From an uncultured Bacilli bacterium (GTDB lineage: Bacteria; Bacillota_I; Bacilli_A; RF39; UBA660), in assembly GCA_934148015.1 (NCBI GenBank), contig CAKPCU010000003.1, forward strand, positions 1 to 64,000: a stretch of DNA of 64,000 bases, written 5' to 3'. The notes under the pieces are model-generated. The model worked only from the letters and a program-made list of their open reading frames with translations, ran no database searches and was not told where the DNA came from. Positions 52,975 to 62,576 of this stretch are shown one piece after another (within the stretch, counting starts at the first letter, position 1; each line of letters starts with the position of its first letter). A program made the position numbers and the translations under genes.

Positions 52975-53550
52975 TTACTTCCTAGTTTTCTTTAGTGTTT
53001 TATCTTTAGTTTCATCTAAGCTATAAGAAACTTCCTTATTATCATTATCATTATTATTATTAGTTTTTTCAAGTTCAAATAACATATCATTTAATAACAT
53101 ATCATTTAAAATTTCATCACTATCCATCTCATTATTAGATTTTGCCTTTTGCATAGTGTTGTTTACAACAGTTTTTACCTTATCTAATTCTTTTTCTTTT
53201 TCTTCTTCGTCTAATTCTTCTAGTCTTTCTAAAATCATGTTTCTTTTTTCTACGCACCCATGAGCCGTTTTAAAGATACGATGCATAGTTCTTAAATAAG
53301 AAATAACAAGTGGAACCCCAACCGGAATCATATAACAATAATATATATACTTTAAAGGAACATTTGTTAGGGCCGTAGCACAAACTAAAGTGATACCAAA
53401 AAGAACTAGAGGAGGAAATACATAAATAAGTGTAGCAACAAGTGCATCAACAAGTGCTTCACCGTATGATTCTAACAACTCTTCTAAATTTCTTTTGCTT
53501 TTATTTTTTCTTAATTCCCGTTTAAAAGATTTTCTTTCTTTATTTCTCAT
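52975..53550 (-). CDS. Uncharacterised membrane protein downstream of rimM
   Basis: This protein of about 191 residues starts at ATG 53550 after GGGAGATTTTG. A basic N-terminus (KERKSFKRELRKNKSKRN) is followed by two hydrophobic helices (ALVATLIYVFPPLVLFGITL and YCYMIPVGVPLVISYL), then a long acidic coiled-coil-like C-terminus. I do not recognise it. It follows rimM by about 95 bases. Confidence 0.55.
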   Translation of the reverse strand: MRNKERKSFKRELRKNKSKRNLEELLESYGEALVDALVATLIYVFPPLVLFGITLVCATALTNVPLKYIYYCYMIPVGVPLVISYLRTMHRIFKTAHGCVEKRNMILERLEELDEEEKEKELDKVKTVVNNTMQKAKSNNEMDSDEILNDMLLNDMLFELEKTNNNNDNDNKEVSYSLDETKDKTLKKTRK

Positions 53551-53646
53551 CAAAATCTCCCTCATTTTGGCTACATAAAATAGCATTTTTAACGTATTAT
53601 GTCAAATTTATCTACAAAAAAACTTACTTATGAAAAATTAATTTTA

Positions 53647-54129
53647 CTATATAAGTCCTTTAATATTTTTTATAGTAATAGTTTTTTTATTTGTGTTAAT
53701 ATTATCTATAAATTCTTTAACGTATGGTATCATTACATTATTGTCTAATACCAAAACTTCATTGGCAGGAGTATCTAAAACTTCTTTTATAATACCAATA
53801 TTTTTATTATCTATAATAACATTAAATCCTATTAAATCAATAGATAAAAAAGTATTATCATCTAAATTTAAATCATTCTTATTTATATATACCAATGAAC
53901 CTTTTAAATATTCTATTTTATTTATATCATAAATATCTTTAAATACTAACATATCAAAGTTTTTATGAACCCTATATCTTTCTATTTCAAATTCCTTTTT
54001 ATCCTTACCAATATATACCTTAAACCCTTTAACAAACACTTTATCCTTATATCTAAACTTTGAAAGTAATCTAACTTCTCCTTTAATACCATGTGTATTA
54101 ACTAATTTACCTACATATAAATAATTCAT
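53647..54129 (-). CDS. rimM: Ribosome maturation factor RimM
   Basis: This 160-residue protein acts in 30S maturation near S19. The N-terminal domain begins YLYVGKLVNTHGIKGEVRLL (family motif GKLVNTHGIKGEV) and the C-terminal PRC-barrel has LIGFNVIIDNKNIGIIKEVL and VMIPYVKEFI. Length and motifs fit. ATG follows AGGAGGGATTAA. It is one base after the preceding rRNA methylase gene. Confidence 0.93.
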   Translation of the reverse strand: MNYLYVGKLVNTHGIKGEVRLLSKFRYKDKVFVKGFKVYIGKDKKEFEIERYRVHKNFDMLVFKDIYDINKIEYLKGSLVYINKNDLNLDDNTFLSIDLIGFNVIIDNKNIGIIKEVLDTPANEVLVLDNNVMIPYVKEFIDNINTNKKTITIKNIKGLI

Positions 54130-54858
54130 TTAATCCCTCCTATTTAACTCATACATAATAATAGACGATGCAACCGCTACATTTAAACTTTCACATTCAC
54201 AATTGATATCAATATATATATTCTTATCAATAATTTCTTTTATCTTAGGAGATATTCCTTGACCCTCATTGCCCATTACTATCGCTGTTTTACAATTCTT
54301 ATCAATATTTTTCATGTTAATTCCACTATTAACATCAGTACCATATACATTATAATTATTCTTGATTAAAAGTGGTATAAACTCATTTAAATCTCTAGTT
54401 ATAACATTAACCTTAAAAAGCATACCCTGAGTAGATCTTATTACCTTTTCATTATATTTTTTAACAGAATCTAAACTAAGTACAATAGTATCTATATTAA
54501 ATGCTTTAGCACTTCTTATTATGGTACCTAAATTACCAGGATCTTGCACATTATCTAAAATTATTATTTTATTTCCTAATATTTCATTATCATTAATAAA
54601 TTTGCAAATCCCAACAACATTTGTTTTAGAAGGTAAATTACTTATGTAAGACATAATACCATCAGATACTAAATTATTTATAACACCATAATCTAAATTA
54701 CTAGTAGCAAATGTCTCAAGTAAAATACCAGAATTTTTTGCCTCATTAACCAAATGATGCCCCTCTACAATGAACTTTTTCTCTTCATTCATAAATTTAT
54801 TGTTCCTTAATTTATTAATATATTTTATTTTTTTATTATCTTTAGACTCTATTATCAT
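54130..54858 (-). CDS. SpoU/TrmH-family RNA 2'-O-methyltransferase
   Basis: This 242-residue enzyme has a substrate-binding N-terminal part (KKIKYINKLRNNKFMNEEKK) and the SpoU core with its three motifs: LDNVQDPGNLGTIIRSAKAF, AIVMGNEGQGIS and ESLNVAVASSIIMYEL. It methylates a ribose in rRNA, most likely 23S rRNA, or in tRNA. ATG at 54858 follows GAAAGTAATT. Confidence 0.88.
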   Translation of the reverse strand: MIIESKDNKKIKYINKLRNNKFMNEEKKFIVEGHHLVNEAKNSGILLETFATSNLDYGVINNLVSDGIMSYISNLPSKTNVVGICKFINDNEILGNKIIILDNVQDPGNLGTIIRSAKAFNIDTIVLSLDSVKKYNEKVIRSTQGMLFKVNVITRDLNEFIPLLIKNNYNVYGTDVNSGINMKNIDKNCKTAIVMGNEGQGISPKIKEIIDKNIYIDINCECESLNVAVASSIIMYELNRRD

Positions 54859-54860
54859 AA

Positions 54861-55499
54861 TTACTTTCTCATCTCCTTTCTAACGATTTTATATTCAGGA
54901 CAATATTTATTAACGGTTTCCCAAAAATCTTTACTATGATCAAAGTGTACAAAATGAGATAATTCATGTACAATTACATAATTTAAATATTTATGATCTT
55001 TTTTTATAAGCTCAAAATTAAGTGTAACAGAATTATTCTTTCTATTACATACACCCCATCTCGTTTTCATATTTCTAACCTTTAAAGTAGGATAAGGTAT
55101 TTTCTCATCAAATGCATAGTAAGCTTCATCTAAATATATCCTAAAAACTTCATAAGCTTTATTTTTATACCATTTATCTTTCATTTTAACATCTTTTACA
55201 ATAAGTGTATTATCAGAAAAAATAGGTTTTAAAACATCTTTATATATAATAGTAATTTCCTTACCCAAAATCTTACTATTTTCATCAAGCTTCTTGTTAT
55301 TAAGTTCTATTGTTTTTAATAACATGTTCTTAATACTATCTATATTATCATAAAGAATTTTTTCTATCATTTTATTAGTATATAAAAAAGGACAACTTAC
55401 CTTTATATTTAAATTATCATCTACTCTAATATATAAATTCTTATTTTTCTTTCTTGATACTTCAACATTATACATTTTATCATCAATATTTATATTCAT
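54861..55499 (-). CDS. YgjP-like M48-type metallopeptidase (DUF45/WrpP family)
   Basis: This protein of about 212 residues has the zinc motif VIVHELSHFVHFDHSKDFW (HExxH with a downstream His) preceded by KTRWGVCNRKNNSVTLNFEL, the DUF45 signature. It is soluble and of normal length. ATG at 55499 follows GATGGTGTTAAT; an extension to 55523 is open. It starts just upstream of the rRNA methylase gene. The substrate is unknown. Confidence 0.8.
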   Translation of the reverse strand: MNINIDDKMYNVEVSRKKNKNLYIRVDDNLNIKVSCPFLYTNKMIEKILYDNIDSIKNMLLKTIELNNKKLDENSKILGKEITIIYKDVLKPIFSDNTLIVKDVKMKDKWYKNKAYEVFRIYLDEAYYAFDEKIPYPTLKVRNMKTRWGVCNRKNNSVTLNFELIKKDHKYLNYVIVHELSHFVHFDHSKDFWETVNKYCPEYKIVRKEMRK

Positions 55500-55598
55500 A
55501 TTAACACCATCACTACTAACCATTATAATATAACTTGAATTATTTTTAAAGTCTTACAAGAAAAAAAGCTTATGTAATAATTTACATAAACTGTTTAA

Positions 55599-56204
55599 CT
55601 AATTAAAATTTAGATTTTTGTCATCCTTTGGGTTTCCATCAGTATCATAATATTTTCCTTTTGAGTCCCACCCAGCACAAATAGTTGTGTCGCCTGTAGT
55701 TTTACATTTAGTGAAATAACTATCAGTATCACCCAATGAAGGACTTGCTTCACATAAAACTTTACCAACTTTATTATTTTGTTGTTCAGTTTCTTGACCA
55801 CAATCAGAAATAATTCTTTTTTTATCAACTTGTATAGCTTCCTCAAATACAAATGATAATTTGTTAGATTCTTTAACAGCCCCATTTTCATAATAGTTAT
55901 GTGACCATGTTATTTTTCTCTTTCCATTTCGGTTAGTCATCAATAAGTCACTATATTTTTTTGTGTCAAAATCAACGTAATTTTTATCTAGCAATGTTTG
56001 AATTTCTACTTTCATTTCATTAGGATTATCAGCATCATATGCTCTAGCTGCTGTTAATATACTCCTAATAACATTTATTCTATTTTCTATTTCTTGTCTC
56101 TTTTTTATTTTACTTACAGAGACAACACTAAAAGTTATTAAGATACTTAATATTACAAGCACTGCTAATACTTCTATTAAAGTAAAACCCTTTTTACTTT
56201 TCAC
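55599..56204 (-). CDS. Type IV pilin-like (pseudopilin) protein
   Basis: This protein of about 201 residues starts at GTG 56204, seven bases after AAGGAGTGG. The mature N-terminus is the classic prepilin motif KKGFTLIEVLAVLVILSILI, with a helix continuing to about residue 50. A soluble domain with four cysteines (DCGQE, VLCEAS, KCKTT, TICAG) follows. The GTG overlaps the end of trxA by about 11 bases, so the two are coupled. A thioredoxin partner and multiple Cys suggest disulfide handling. Cleavage needs a prepilin peptidase, which is not in this window. Confidence 0.85.
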   Translation of the reverse strand: MKSKKGFTLIEVLAVLVILSILITFSVVSVSKIKKRQEIENRINVIRSILTAARAYDADNPNEMKVEIQTLLDKNYVDFDTKKYSDLLMTNRNGKRKITWSHNYYENGAVKESNKLSFVFEEAIQVDKKRIISDCGQETEQQNNKVGKVLCEASPSLGDTDSYFTKCKTTGDTTICAGWDSKGKYYDTDGNPKDDKNLNFN

Positions 56205-56499
56205 TATTAATCCACTCCTTAAGTTCATTCTTATCCATATATCCTGATATCCTTTTAATCTCTACCCCATTTTTCATAAGTATTAGTGTTGGAACAGAAT
56301 ATATTTCATATCTTTTTGCAATATTACTACATTCATCAACATCTACTTTAAGTATAGGAAATTTTATTTCATCAGATATCTTTTCTAACACTAATCCAAG
56401 CATTTTACAAGGTCCACACCAGGTTGCAAAAAAATCAATTATAACAATATCTTCTTTTATTTCAGTATCAAAGTTTTTCTCTTCTATGTGTTTAATCAT
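56194..56499 (-). CDS. trxA: Thioredoxin
   Basis: This 101-residue thioredoxin has the active site WCGPCK in VIIDFFATWCGPCKMLG and the cis-Pro in YSVPTLILMKNG. It is cytoplasmic, with no signal peptide. It overlaps the pseudopilin gene downstream. Length and motif are normal. Confidence 0.94.
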   Translation of the reverse strand: MIKHIEEKNFDTEIKEDIVIIDFFATWCGPCKMLGLVLEKISDEIKFPILKVDVDECSNIAKRYEIYSVPTLILMKNGVEIKRISGYMDKNELKEWINSEK

Positions 56500-56514
56500 A
56501 TTATAAATTCCTTT

Positions 56515-57456
56515 CTATTGTAAATCTTCTTCATACTCATCGTATTCTGTATAATCATCATCTGAATAATCATCATCAGAATCATCTATATAATAATCAT
56601 CAGAATCATCATAGTCATCAGAGTTATCATCTTCAATATAATCATCACTATCAGAATCATCTATGTAATCATCATCTGAGTCATCTATATAATCGTCATC
56701 TGAATTATCATCGTTGTCTATATCATCATCATCATCTTTTTTATCACTAGGTGTCTTTTTCTTATTTTCACTTTTAGTACCTATAAGTTTGTTTTTTTCC
56801 TCTAGTTTAGCAATTTTATCTTCACTTATTAATTCATTCTCTTTAATATTTTCCACTATTTCATCATTTAACATACTAAAATTTTCTTTATTATTATCTT
56901 CACTATTAATCTTATCTATAGCATACTTAGAACACTTATATACATCTTTATTTCTGCTTGACACTATGAATATATTTTCCATAATCTTATTTGAAATAGA
57001 TGAGTTCTTAACAAATTTCAAATTAAAGTTTGGACTCAATGCTAATATAAGCACATTGTACATAAATATAAACATAAATATAATTCCAACTATAGAACCT
57101 AATATTAATTTAAATCCTCTTGTTTCTACACTCATATTAATTATTTTTTCTTTTATCTTTAATTTTACTAGTATCTTGTTAATTATATACATAAATAGTA
57201 CAATAAATAATATATAAATAATTATTCTATATGATATTATGTTAATGGATTTAAAGCCCTCAGCTTTTCCTTTAAAGTTTAAAAATGGTACATAGTTATA
57301 TAATAAATTTGATATCATTTTACTTATTAAACTGGATAATATCATCGATATATATAATATTATTGTATCACTTAACTGTTTTATAAAACCATTTACATAT
57401 CCAAAATATGCTCCTAGTAATATTATTAGTATAATTAGTATATCTGTAACTGACAT
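56515..57456 (-). CDS. CvpA-family membrane protein with an acidic repeat tail
   Basis: The first 180 residues form the CvpA/YshB-type domain with four helices (TDILIILIILLGAYFGYVNG; the helix ending in INKILVKLK). The C-terminal 90 residues are nearly all Asp, Ser and Tyr in imperfect repeats of Asp-Asp-Ser-Asp-Asp-Asp-Tyr-Ile, an acidic low-complexity tail. ATG follows GGAGGTACTTTT. CvpA homologues affect envelope or sporulation-related processes. The tail is far longer than in usual relatives. Confidence 0.75.
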   Translation of the reverse strand: MSVTDILIILIILLGAYFGYVNGFIKQLSDTIILYISMILSSLISKMISNLLYNYVPFLNFKGKAEGFKSINIISYRIIIYILFIVLFMYIINKILVKLKIKEKIINMSVETRGFKLILGSIVGIIFMFIFMYNVLILALSPNFNLKFVKNSSISNKIMENIFIVSSRNKDVYKCSKYAIDKINSEDNNKENFSMLNDEIVENIKENELISEDKIAKLEEKNKLIGTKSENKKKTPSDKKDDDDDIDNDDNSDDDYIDDSDDDYIDDSDSDDYIEDDNSDDYDDSDDYYIDDSDDDYSDDDYTEYDEYEEDLQ

Positions 57457-57601
57457 AAAAGTACCTCCTATATCTTATATTTTTATTATATAACACATTT
57501 ATAAGAAATATATATTTTTTTGTAAATACTTTACACATTAATTAACATATCTTTTATTTTAATTTATATTTATGATAAAATATTAACAAGAGGTGTTTTC
57601 T

Positions 57602-58543
57602 ATGACAATAGTATATAAAATAAGTGATAATACTAAAGAGGAAATGATTAAGTATTATGAAGATAAAAAAAGAGATAAGACTCCTCCATATGCTATATTT
57701 CAAGCCGAAGAATCAGGTACTATAATTACCTTATATGAATCTGGAAAAGTAATGTTTCAAGGAATAAGTGCTGATATAGATGCTAATATGTGGAGAGATA
57801 TGGAAGCTCATTTAAATAATGGTAATCTTCCTATAGAAAATAAAAAGAAAGAAAAGAAAGAAAAAGATGAAAAAGAATTATATGAAGAAAGAAAAAAGTA
57901 TTTTTATATTAATTCTATAGGTTCTGATGAAGTTGGAACGGGAGATTATTTTGGACCTGTTGTTGTAACAGCTTCCTTTGTAAAAAAAGATGATATAGAG
58001 TTTTTAACAGAACTTGGAGTTAGAGATTCAAAAAAATTAACTGATGATAAAATACTTAAAATTGTTCCTGAGATAATTAAAAAGATTCCTTATGAAACAA
58101 TTGTATATTCTAATAAGGAATATAATAGCAAAAAGGAATTTAATATGAATAAAGTAAAGGCTATATTACATAATAAAGCAATATTATCTTTAATGAAAAA
58201 GGATAATTATAATTATGATATGGTAATAATTGATCAGTTCTGTTATCCTAGAAATTATTTTGGTTATTTAAAAGAATCTAATAATGTTTTTAGAAGAATT
58301 ACATTTACTACTAAAGCTGAAGATAAATGTTTATCTGTTGCTTGTTCTTCTTTAATTAGCAGATATGTATTTATTAAAGAGATGGATAAGATGTCTAAAA
58401 TGATAGGCAAAAAAATTCCTTTAGGAGCTGGTGTAAGTGTTGATAATTTTGGCCGTCAACTAGTTAAAGAAAAAGGAAAAGATATTTTAGAAGATATAAG
58501 TAAGATTAATTTTAAAAATACTGAAAAGATATTAAATATGTAA
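57602..58543 (+). CDS. rnhC: Ribonuclease HIII
   Basis: This enzyme of about 313 residues cleaves RNA in RNA-DNA hybrids. An N-terminal TBP-like substrate-binding domain (ESGKVMFQGISADIDANMW) is followed by the catalytic domain with SIGSDEVGTGDYFGPVVV, VRDSKKLTD, MVIIDQFC and an AEDKCLSVACSSLISRY motif. ATG at 57602 follows AAGAGGTGTTTTCT. It is alone on this strand, next to the small RNA. Confidence 0.95.
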   Translation: MTIVYKISDNTKEEMIKYYEDKKRDKTPPYAIFQAEESGTIITLYESGKVMFQGISADIDANMWRDMEAHLNNGNLPIENKKKEKKEKDEKELYEERKKYFYINSIGSDEVGTGDYFGPVVVTASFVKKDDIEFLTELGVRDSKKLTDDKILKIVPEIIKKIPYETIVYSNKEYNSKKEFNMNKVKAILHNKAILSLMKKDNYNYDMVIIDQFCYPRNYFGYLKESNNVFRRITFTTKAEDKCLSVACSSLISRYVFIKEMDKMSKMIGKKIPLGAGVSVDNFGRQLVKEKGKDILEDISKINFKNTEKILNM

Positions 58544-58553
58544 AAAGAGTATT

Positions 58554-58582
58554 TTGCAAAAGCATAAATAGTATGGTATCAT
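58554..58582 (+). promoter_or_regulatory. Promoter of the small RNA after rnhC
   Basis: TTGCAA (58554-58559) and TATCAT (58577-58582) are 17 bases apart. The start would be near 58589. Confidence 0.55.
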
Positions 58583-58588
58583 GAATAC

Positions 58589-58696
58589 GTAAGAAAAACT
58601 TACATAAAATAAAAAAGGAACACTTAATATTGCTGAGTTGAGTGTTACCTGTTGTAGGTATCACCTAATTCAAAGCTGAGTTAGGTGATTTTATTA
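58589..58696 (+). ncRNA. Putative small RNA with several hairpins
   Basis: After its promoter a segment of about 105 bases folds into GTAAG-AAAAA-CTTAC, then AACACTTAA/TTGAGTGTT (58619-58646), ACCT-GTTGT-AGGT, and a terminator stem ATCACCTAATTC/GAGTTAGGTGAT (58660-58689) followed by TTTTATT. Both large hairpins carry GCTGAGTT at the start of their 3' arm. There is no ribosome site or open frame on this strand. I do not recognise an RNA family. Confidence 0.5.
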
Positions 58697-58767
58697 TCTT
58701 AAAATTACAAATAGTAATACTATAAGTAAAAGGATAATGATGATCAAAGAAAAATCTTTTGTAATAT

Positions 58768-59991
58768 TTAATTACCATGTTCTACTCTTTTCCATTTAAC
58801 ATCTTTTTTTGTTATAGCTACTATAGCACATGGTATATAACTAATCATAAATATAGGATTATAAAATAATACTTTTATTTTACTTTTTAAAGCAAGATCT
58901 ATTTTACGTCCTTCTTTTAATATAATAACTAAAGTCATTATAAGAAGTGCTAGGTATATAATAAATGTAAATATTAATAATTCTATTAATAATGTTTTAT
59001 ATAAATTATTTTTTATAATTGAATTATATATTATCATACATATTAAGGATACATACCAAATAACTAGTCCTGTAACCATAAATATATATGGTATTATTCC
59101 AAAAGCTTCATCTATCTTAGAAGCTTTATTTTTATTGGTTTTCTTTATTGCTTTTATCATTTTATTTCTATACATACCTCTAACAGTAAAATACCCTTTA
59201 ATCCATCTTATTCTTTGATTAATAGTTCCTTTAAATTTAACTGGTTGTTCATCATAAAATACTGATTTTGTATTATAATATGTAGTTAAATTATTTAAGG
59301 TTGCATAAGAAGATAATTCATAGTCTTCTGTTAGAGTATGAAAAGGATAACCTTTAAGATTTTCTATTATATCCCCTCTTATATAAAAACCAGTTCCTGA
59401 AAACGTAATATTTTTATTTTTCTTATTTTTTATATCATTAAAAACAGTATTTACAAGTGAAAACGTAAGTGCTGAAGCTGCTGAAATAACGCTTTTATTT
59501 CCATTCTTACAATTTCTGTAACCTGATGCTAAGTCATAGCCCATATCATATATAGGAATCATATTTTTTATATAATCTTTATCTAATATGTTATCTGCAT
59601 CAAATATGAAATAAGCATCATATTTTTTAGTCTTTAATATTTCTTTAACAGCTTCATCTAAAGCATAGCCTTTTCTTTTAAGATTAAGTTTCTTTCTTAA
59701 TATAACCGTTACATTATATTTTTTACAAATATTTACAGTTTCATCTTCTAATGATTCAACAATTACATACACATCTTTTAAATTAATTTTAACACTTTGA
59801 TTTTTAATACTTATAAGTAAGTCCTCTATTACTTTTGATTCATATCTAGCTGGAATTAGAAAACAAAAGTTATGACTGCCTCCTTTTTTTATTGGTTTAT
59901 TATCATTTTTTCTTGTTATAAAAAAGCATATAAACATAATAATAAGTCCAATTAATATTAATGATAATGAAAATAATCTAATAAAACACAT
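58768..59991 (-). CDS. Processive family 2 glycosyltransferase
   Basis: This 407-residue membrane protein has an N-terminal helix, a GT2 domain (CFLIPARYESKVIEDLL; FIFDADNILD; FHTLTEDYELS) and the QxxRW motif in TINQRIRWIKGYFTV, then two or more C-terminal helices. That D-D-D-QxxRW set belongs to processive synthases such as those for cellulose, hyaluronan or poly-GlcNAc, but also to some that make glycolipids. No partner genes for a polysaccharide system adjoin it. It starts nine bases after the rhomboid gene. Confidence 0.85.
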   Translation of the reverse strand: MCFIRLFSLSLILIGLIIMFICFFITRKNDNKPIKKGGSHNFCFLIPARYESKVIEDLLISIKNQSVKINLKDVYVIVESLEDETVNICKKYNVTVILRKKLNLKRKGYALDEAVKEILKTKKYDAYFIFDADNILDKDYIKNMIPIYDMGYDLASGYRNCKNGNKSVISAASALTFSLVNTVFNDIKNKKNKNITFSGTGFYIRGDIIENLKGYPFHTLTEDYELSSYATLNNLTTYYNTKSVFYDEQPVKFKGTINQRIRWIKGYFTVRGMYRNKMIKAIKKTNKNKASKIDEAFGIIPYIFMVTGLVIWYVSLICMIIYNSIIKNNLYKTLLIELLIFTFIIYLALLIMTLVIILKEGRKIDLALKSKIKVLFYNPIFMISYIPCAIVAITKKDVKWKRVEHGN

Positions 59992-60000
59992 AATAATCTC

Positions 60001-61131
60001 CTATGCAAAGTAAGCTAAATAACTTAATATCCCAATTAATATTATGCTTGCTATAAAGCCATTTATTTTTTCTGATTTAGAAGTTTTGTATTTTACACCA
60101 AGTGCTATTGATATAATCATTCCACCGATTAAACCTCCTAAATGTGCATACATATTTATTCCAGAAATAACAAATCCAAGCATTAAATTAACTGTTATTA
60201 CTGGAAGTATTTGTTTTCTTAATGCTTCTGCCATATAAGTTCTTTGATTTAATGCAAAGTATAATGTCGAACCCATAAGTCCAAATATTGCTCCTGATGC
60301 TCCAGCTGAAATTGTATTACTAGGCATAAGAATAAGAGAAAGTAAATTACCAACTATACCACTATATATAAATATAATAAACATTTTTATATGTCCATAA
60401 AAGCTTTCTGTCTGTTCACCTAATATTTTAAGAGCCCAAGCATTCATTATAAAGTGAATAAGACCAATATGTAAAAACATACTACTTATTAATCTAATAG
60501 GATTTTTATCCTTAATTAGTGCACCAAATTTCTTTAATGTATTAATTGATGTGGAACCACTACCAAATACACTCATAAGTATCATTAAAGCAAACATAAT
60601 TATAATTAATGTATATGTAACAAAAGGCTTTTTCTTAGTAAATAATTCTTCTATTTTTTCTGATTCGTTTAAATTTTTTCTTAATATATCTTCATTTATT
60701 TTTTTATAAAGATTAGCTCCTTCTTCTGTAAATTTTAATTTATCAGTTATATCTGGAAAATTATTCTTTATTATTTCATTTTTAATAAGCACTTTATCGC
60801 TTTTATACCATACTTTATAATTATTTTTAGTGTCATTAAGACATAAGTTATCATTTAAATCTAGATAAATAGACATAACTTTCATACTGAATGTAAATGT
60901 TTTAAATTTTATTTGTTTTGTTAATCTACTTACTTTAAAATCATCAAAATCAAGTTGTTCTTTATTATGAATATAGTTCATTACTATTCTAACTATTTTG
61001 TAGTTGCTGTCCATATTTTCAAGCCATATTTCATTTTGAATGCCATGTACTATAACAGGACTATAGTTTTTTTCAGTTATAAAGTAATGAAGTAATTTCA
61101 TTGCAACTAAATCTTTTTTATCATTTGTCAC
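60001..61131 (-). CDS. Rhomboid-family intramembrane serine protease
   Basis: This 376-residue protein has an N-terminal soluble domain of about 165 residues and a six- or seven-helix rhomboid domain. Catalytic Ser is in GASGAIFGLMGS and His in MYAHLGGLIGG; HIGLIHFIMNAWALKILGEQ is the rhomboid L1/helix-2 signature. The GTG start at 61131 follows AGGTGATTAAAA. The N-terminal domain of the YqgP type is likely, though not recognised in detail. Confidence 0.9.
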   Translation of the reverse strand: MTNDKKDLVAMKLLHYFITEKNYSPVIVHGIQNEIWLENMDSNYKIVRIVMNYIHNKEQLDFDDFKVSRLTKQIKFKTFTFSMKVMSIYLDLNDNLCLNDTKNNYKVWYKSDKVLIKNEIIKNNFPDITDKLKFTEEGANLYKKINEDILRKNLNESEKIEELFTKKKPFVTYTLIIIMFALMILMSVFGSGSTSINTLKKFGALIKDKNPIRLISSMFLHIGLIHFIMNAWALKILGEQTESFYGHIKMFIIFIYSGIVGNLLSLILMPSNTISAGASGAIFGLMGSTLYFALNQRTYMAEALRKQILPVITVNLMLGFVISGINMYAHLGGLIGGMIISIALGVKYKTSKSEKINGFIASIILIGILSYLAYFA

Positions 61132-61141
61132 TTTTAATCAC

Positions 61142-62041
<900 letters not shown>

Positions 62042-62088
62042 ATAAATCACTCCTGAAACACTTAAATATTATACCATAGATACATAAA

Positions 62089-62115
62089 AAGAAAAAGCAT
62101 CATTATTGCTTTTTC
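62089..62115 (-). terminator. Terminator of lspA
   Basis: On the minus strand AGAAAAAGC pairs with GCTTTTTCT across AATAATGAT, followed by TTTTA. It overlaps the last codons of lspA and separates it from rluD. Confidence 0.65.
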
Positions 62116-62564
62116 TCCTCTTTAAATGTACTTATAATCATAAGTATAACACCTATCGTAATAAATGAATCAGCTAAGTTAAAAACTGGAAATCTATAAT
62201 TAAATATATATACTCCTATATAGTCTATAACGTAGCCTCTTACTATTCTATCTATTAAATTACCTAATATACCTCCAAATAATAAACCATATGTAGCATT
62301 AAGTAACTTATTATTTTTTCCCTTAGATAAATACTCTTTATTTAATAAGTATATTAAAAACAATATAAGTAATAAAGATATTATAAGTATTAATAATCTA
62401 TTATTCCATAACATACTAAATGCAACACCATAATTTTTTTCAAGTGATAAATATAAAAATTTTGGTATAACATTTATATAATTTAAATATGTGTTAGCTA
62501 AAAATTTTACTACTTGGTCTACTATAACTAATATAACTGTTAACACTGATATTTTTTTAATCAT
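62103..62564 (-). CDS. lspA: Lipoprotein signal peptidase II
   Basis: This protein of about 153 residues has four transmembrane helices and removes signal peptides from lipoproteins. The active-site aspartates are in GNLIDRIVRGYVIDYI and VFNLADSFITIG; KNYGVAFSML is the other conserved segment. ATG at 62564 follows AAGGAGAATTGTAT. Confidence 0.95.
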   Translation of the reverse strand: MIKKISVLTVILVIVDQVVKFLANTYLNYINVIPKFLYLSLEKNYGVAFSMLWNNRLLILIISLLLILFLIYLLNKEYLSKGKNNKLLNATYGLLFGGILGNLIDRIVRGYVIDYIGVYIFNYRFPVFNLADSFITIGVILMIISTFKEEKKQ

Positions 62565-62576
62565 ATACAATTCTCC

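Noticed and set aside
56714..57217. A 167-codon plus-strand frame with hydrophobic translation
   Set aside because: It is antisense to the CvpA-type gene and its Ser-rich start mirrors the Asp repeats; no start signals.
58694..58747. A 17-codon hydrophobic frame as a type I toxin gene
   Set aside because: Start TTG, no clear ribosome site and no own promoter seen; kept only as a possibility in the small-RNA finding.
58768..59991. The glycosyltransferase as a complete exopolysaccharide system
   Set aside because: Only the GT2 gene is present; no c-di-GMP-binding, export or modification genes adjoin it.
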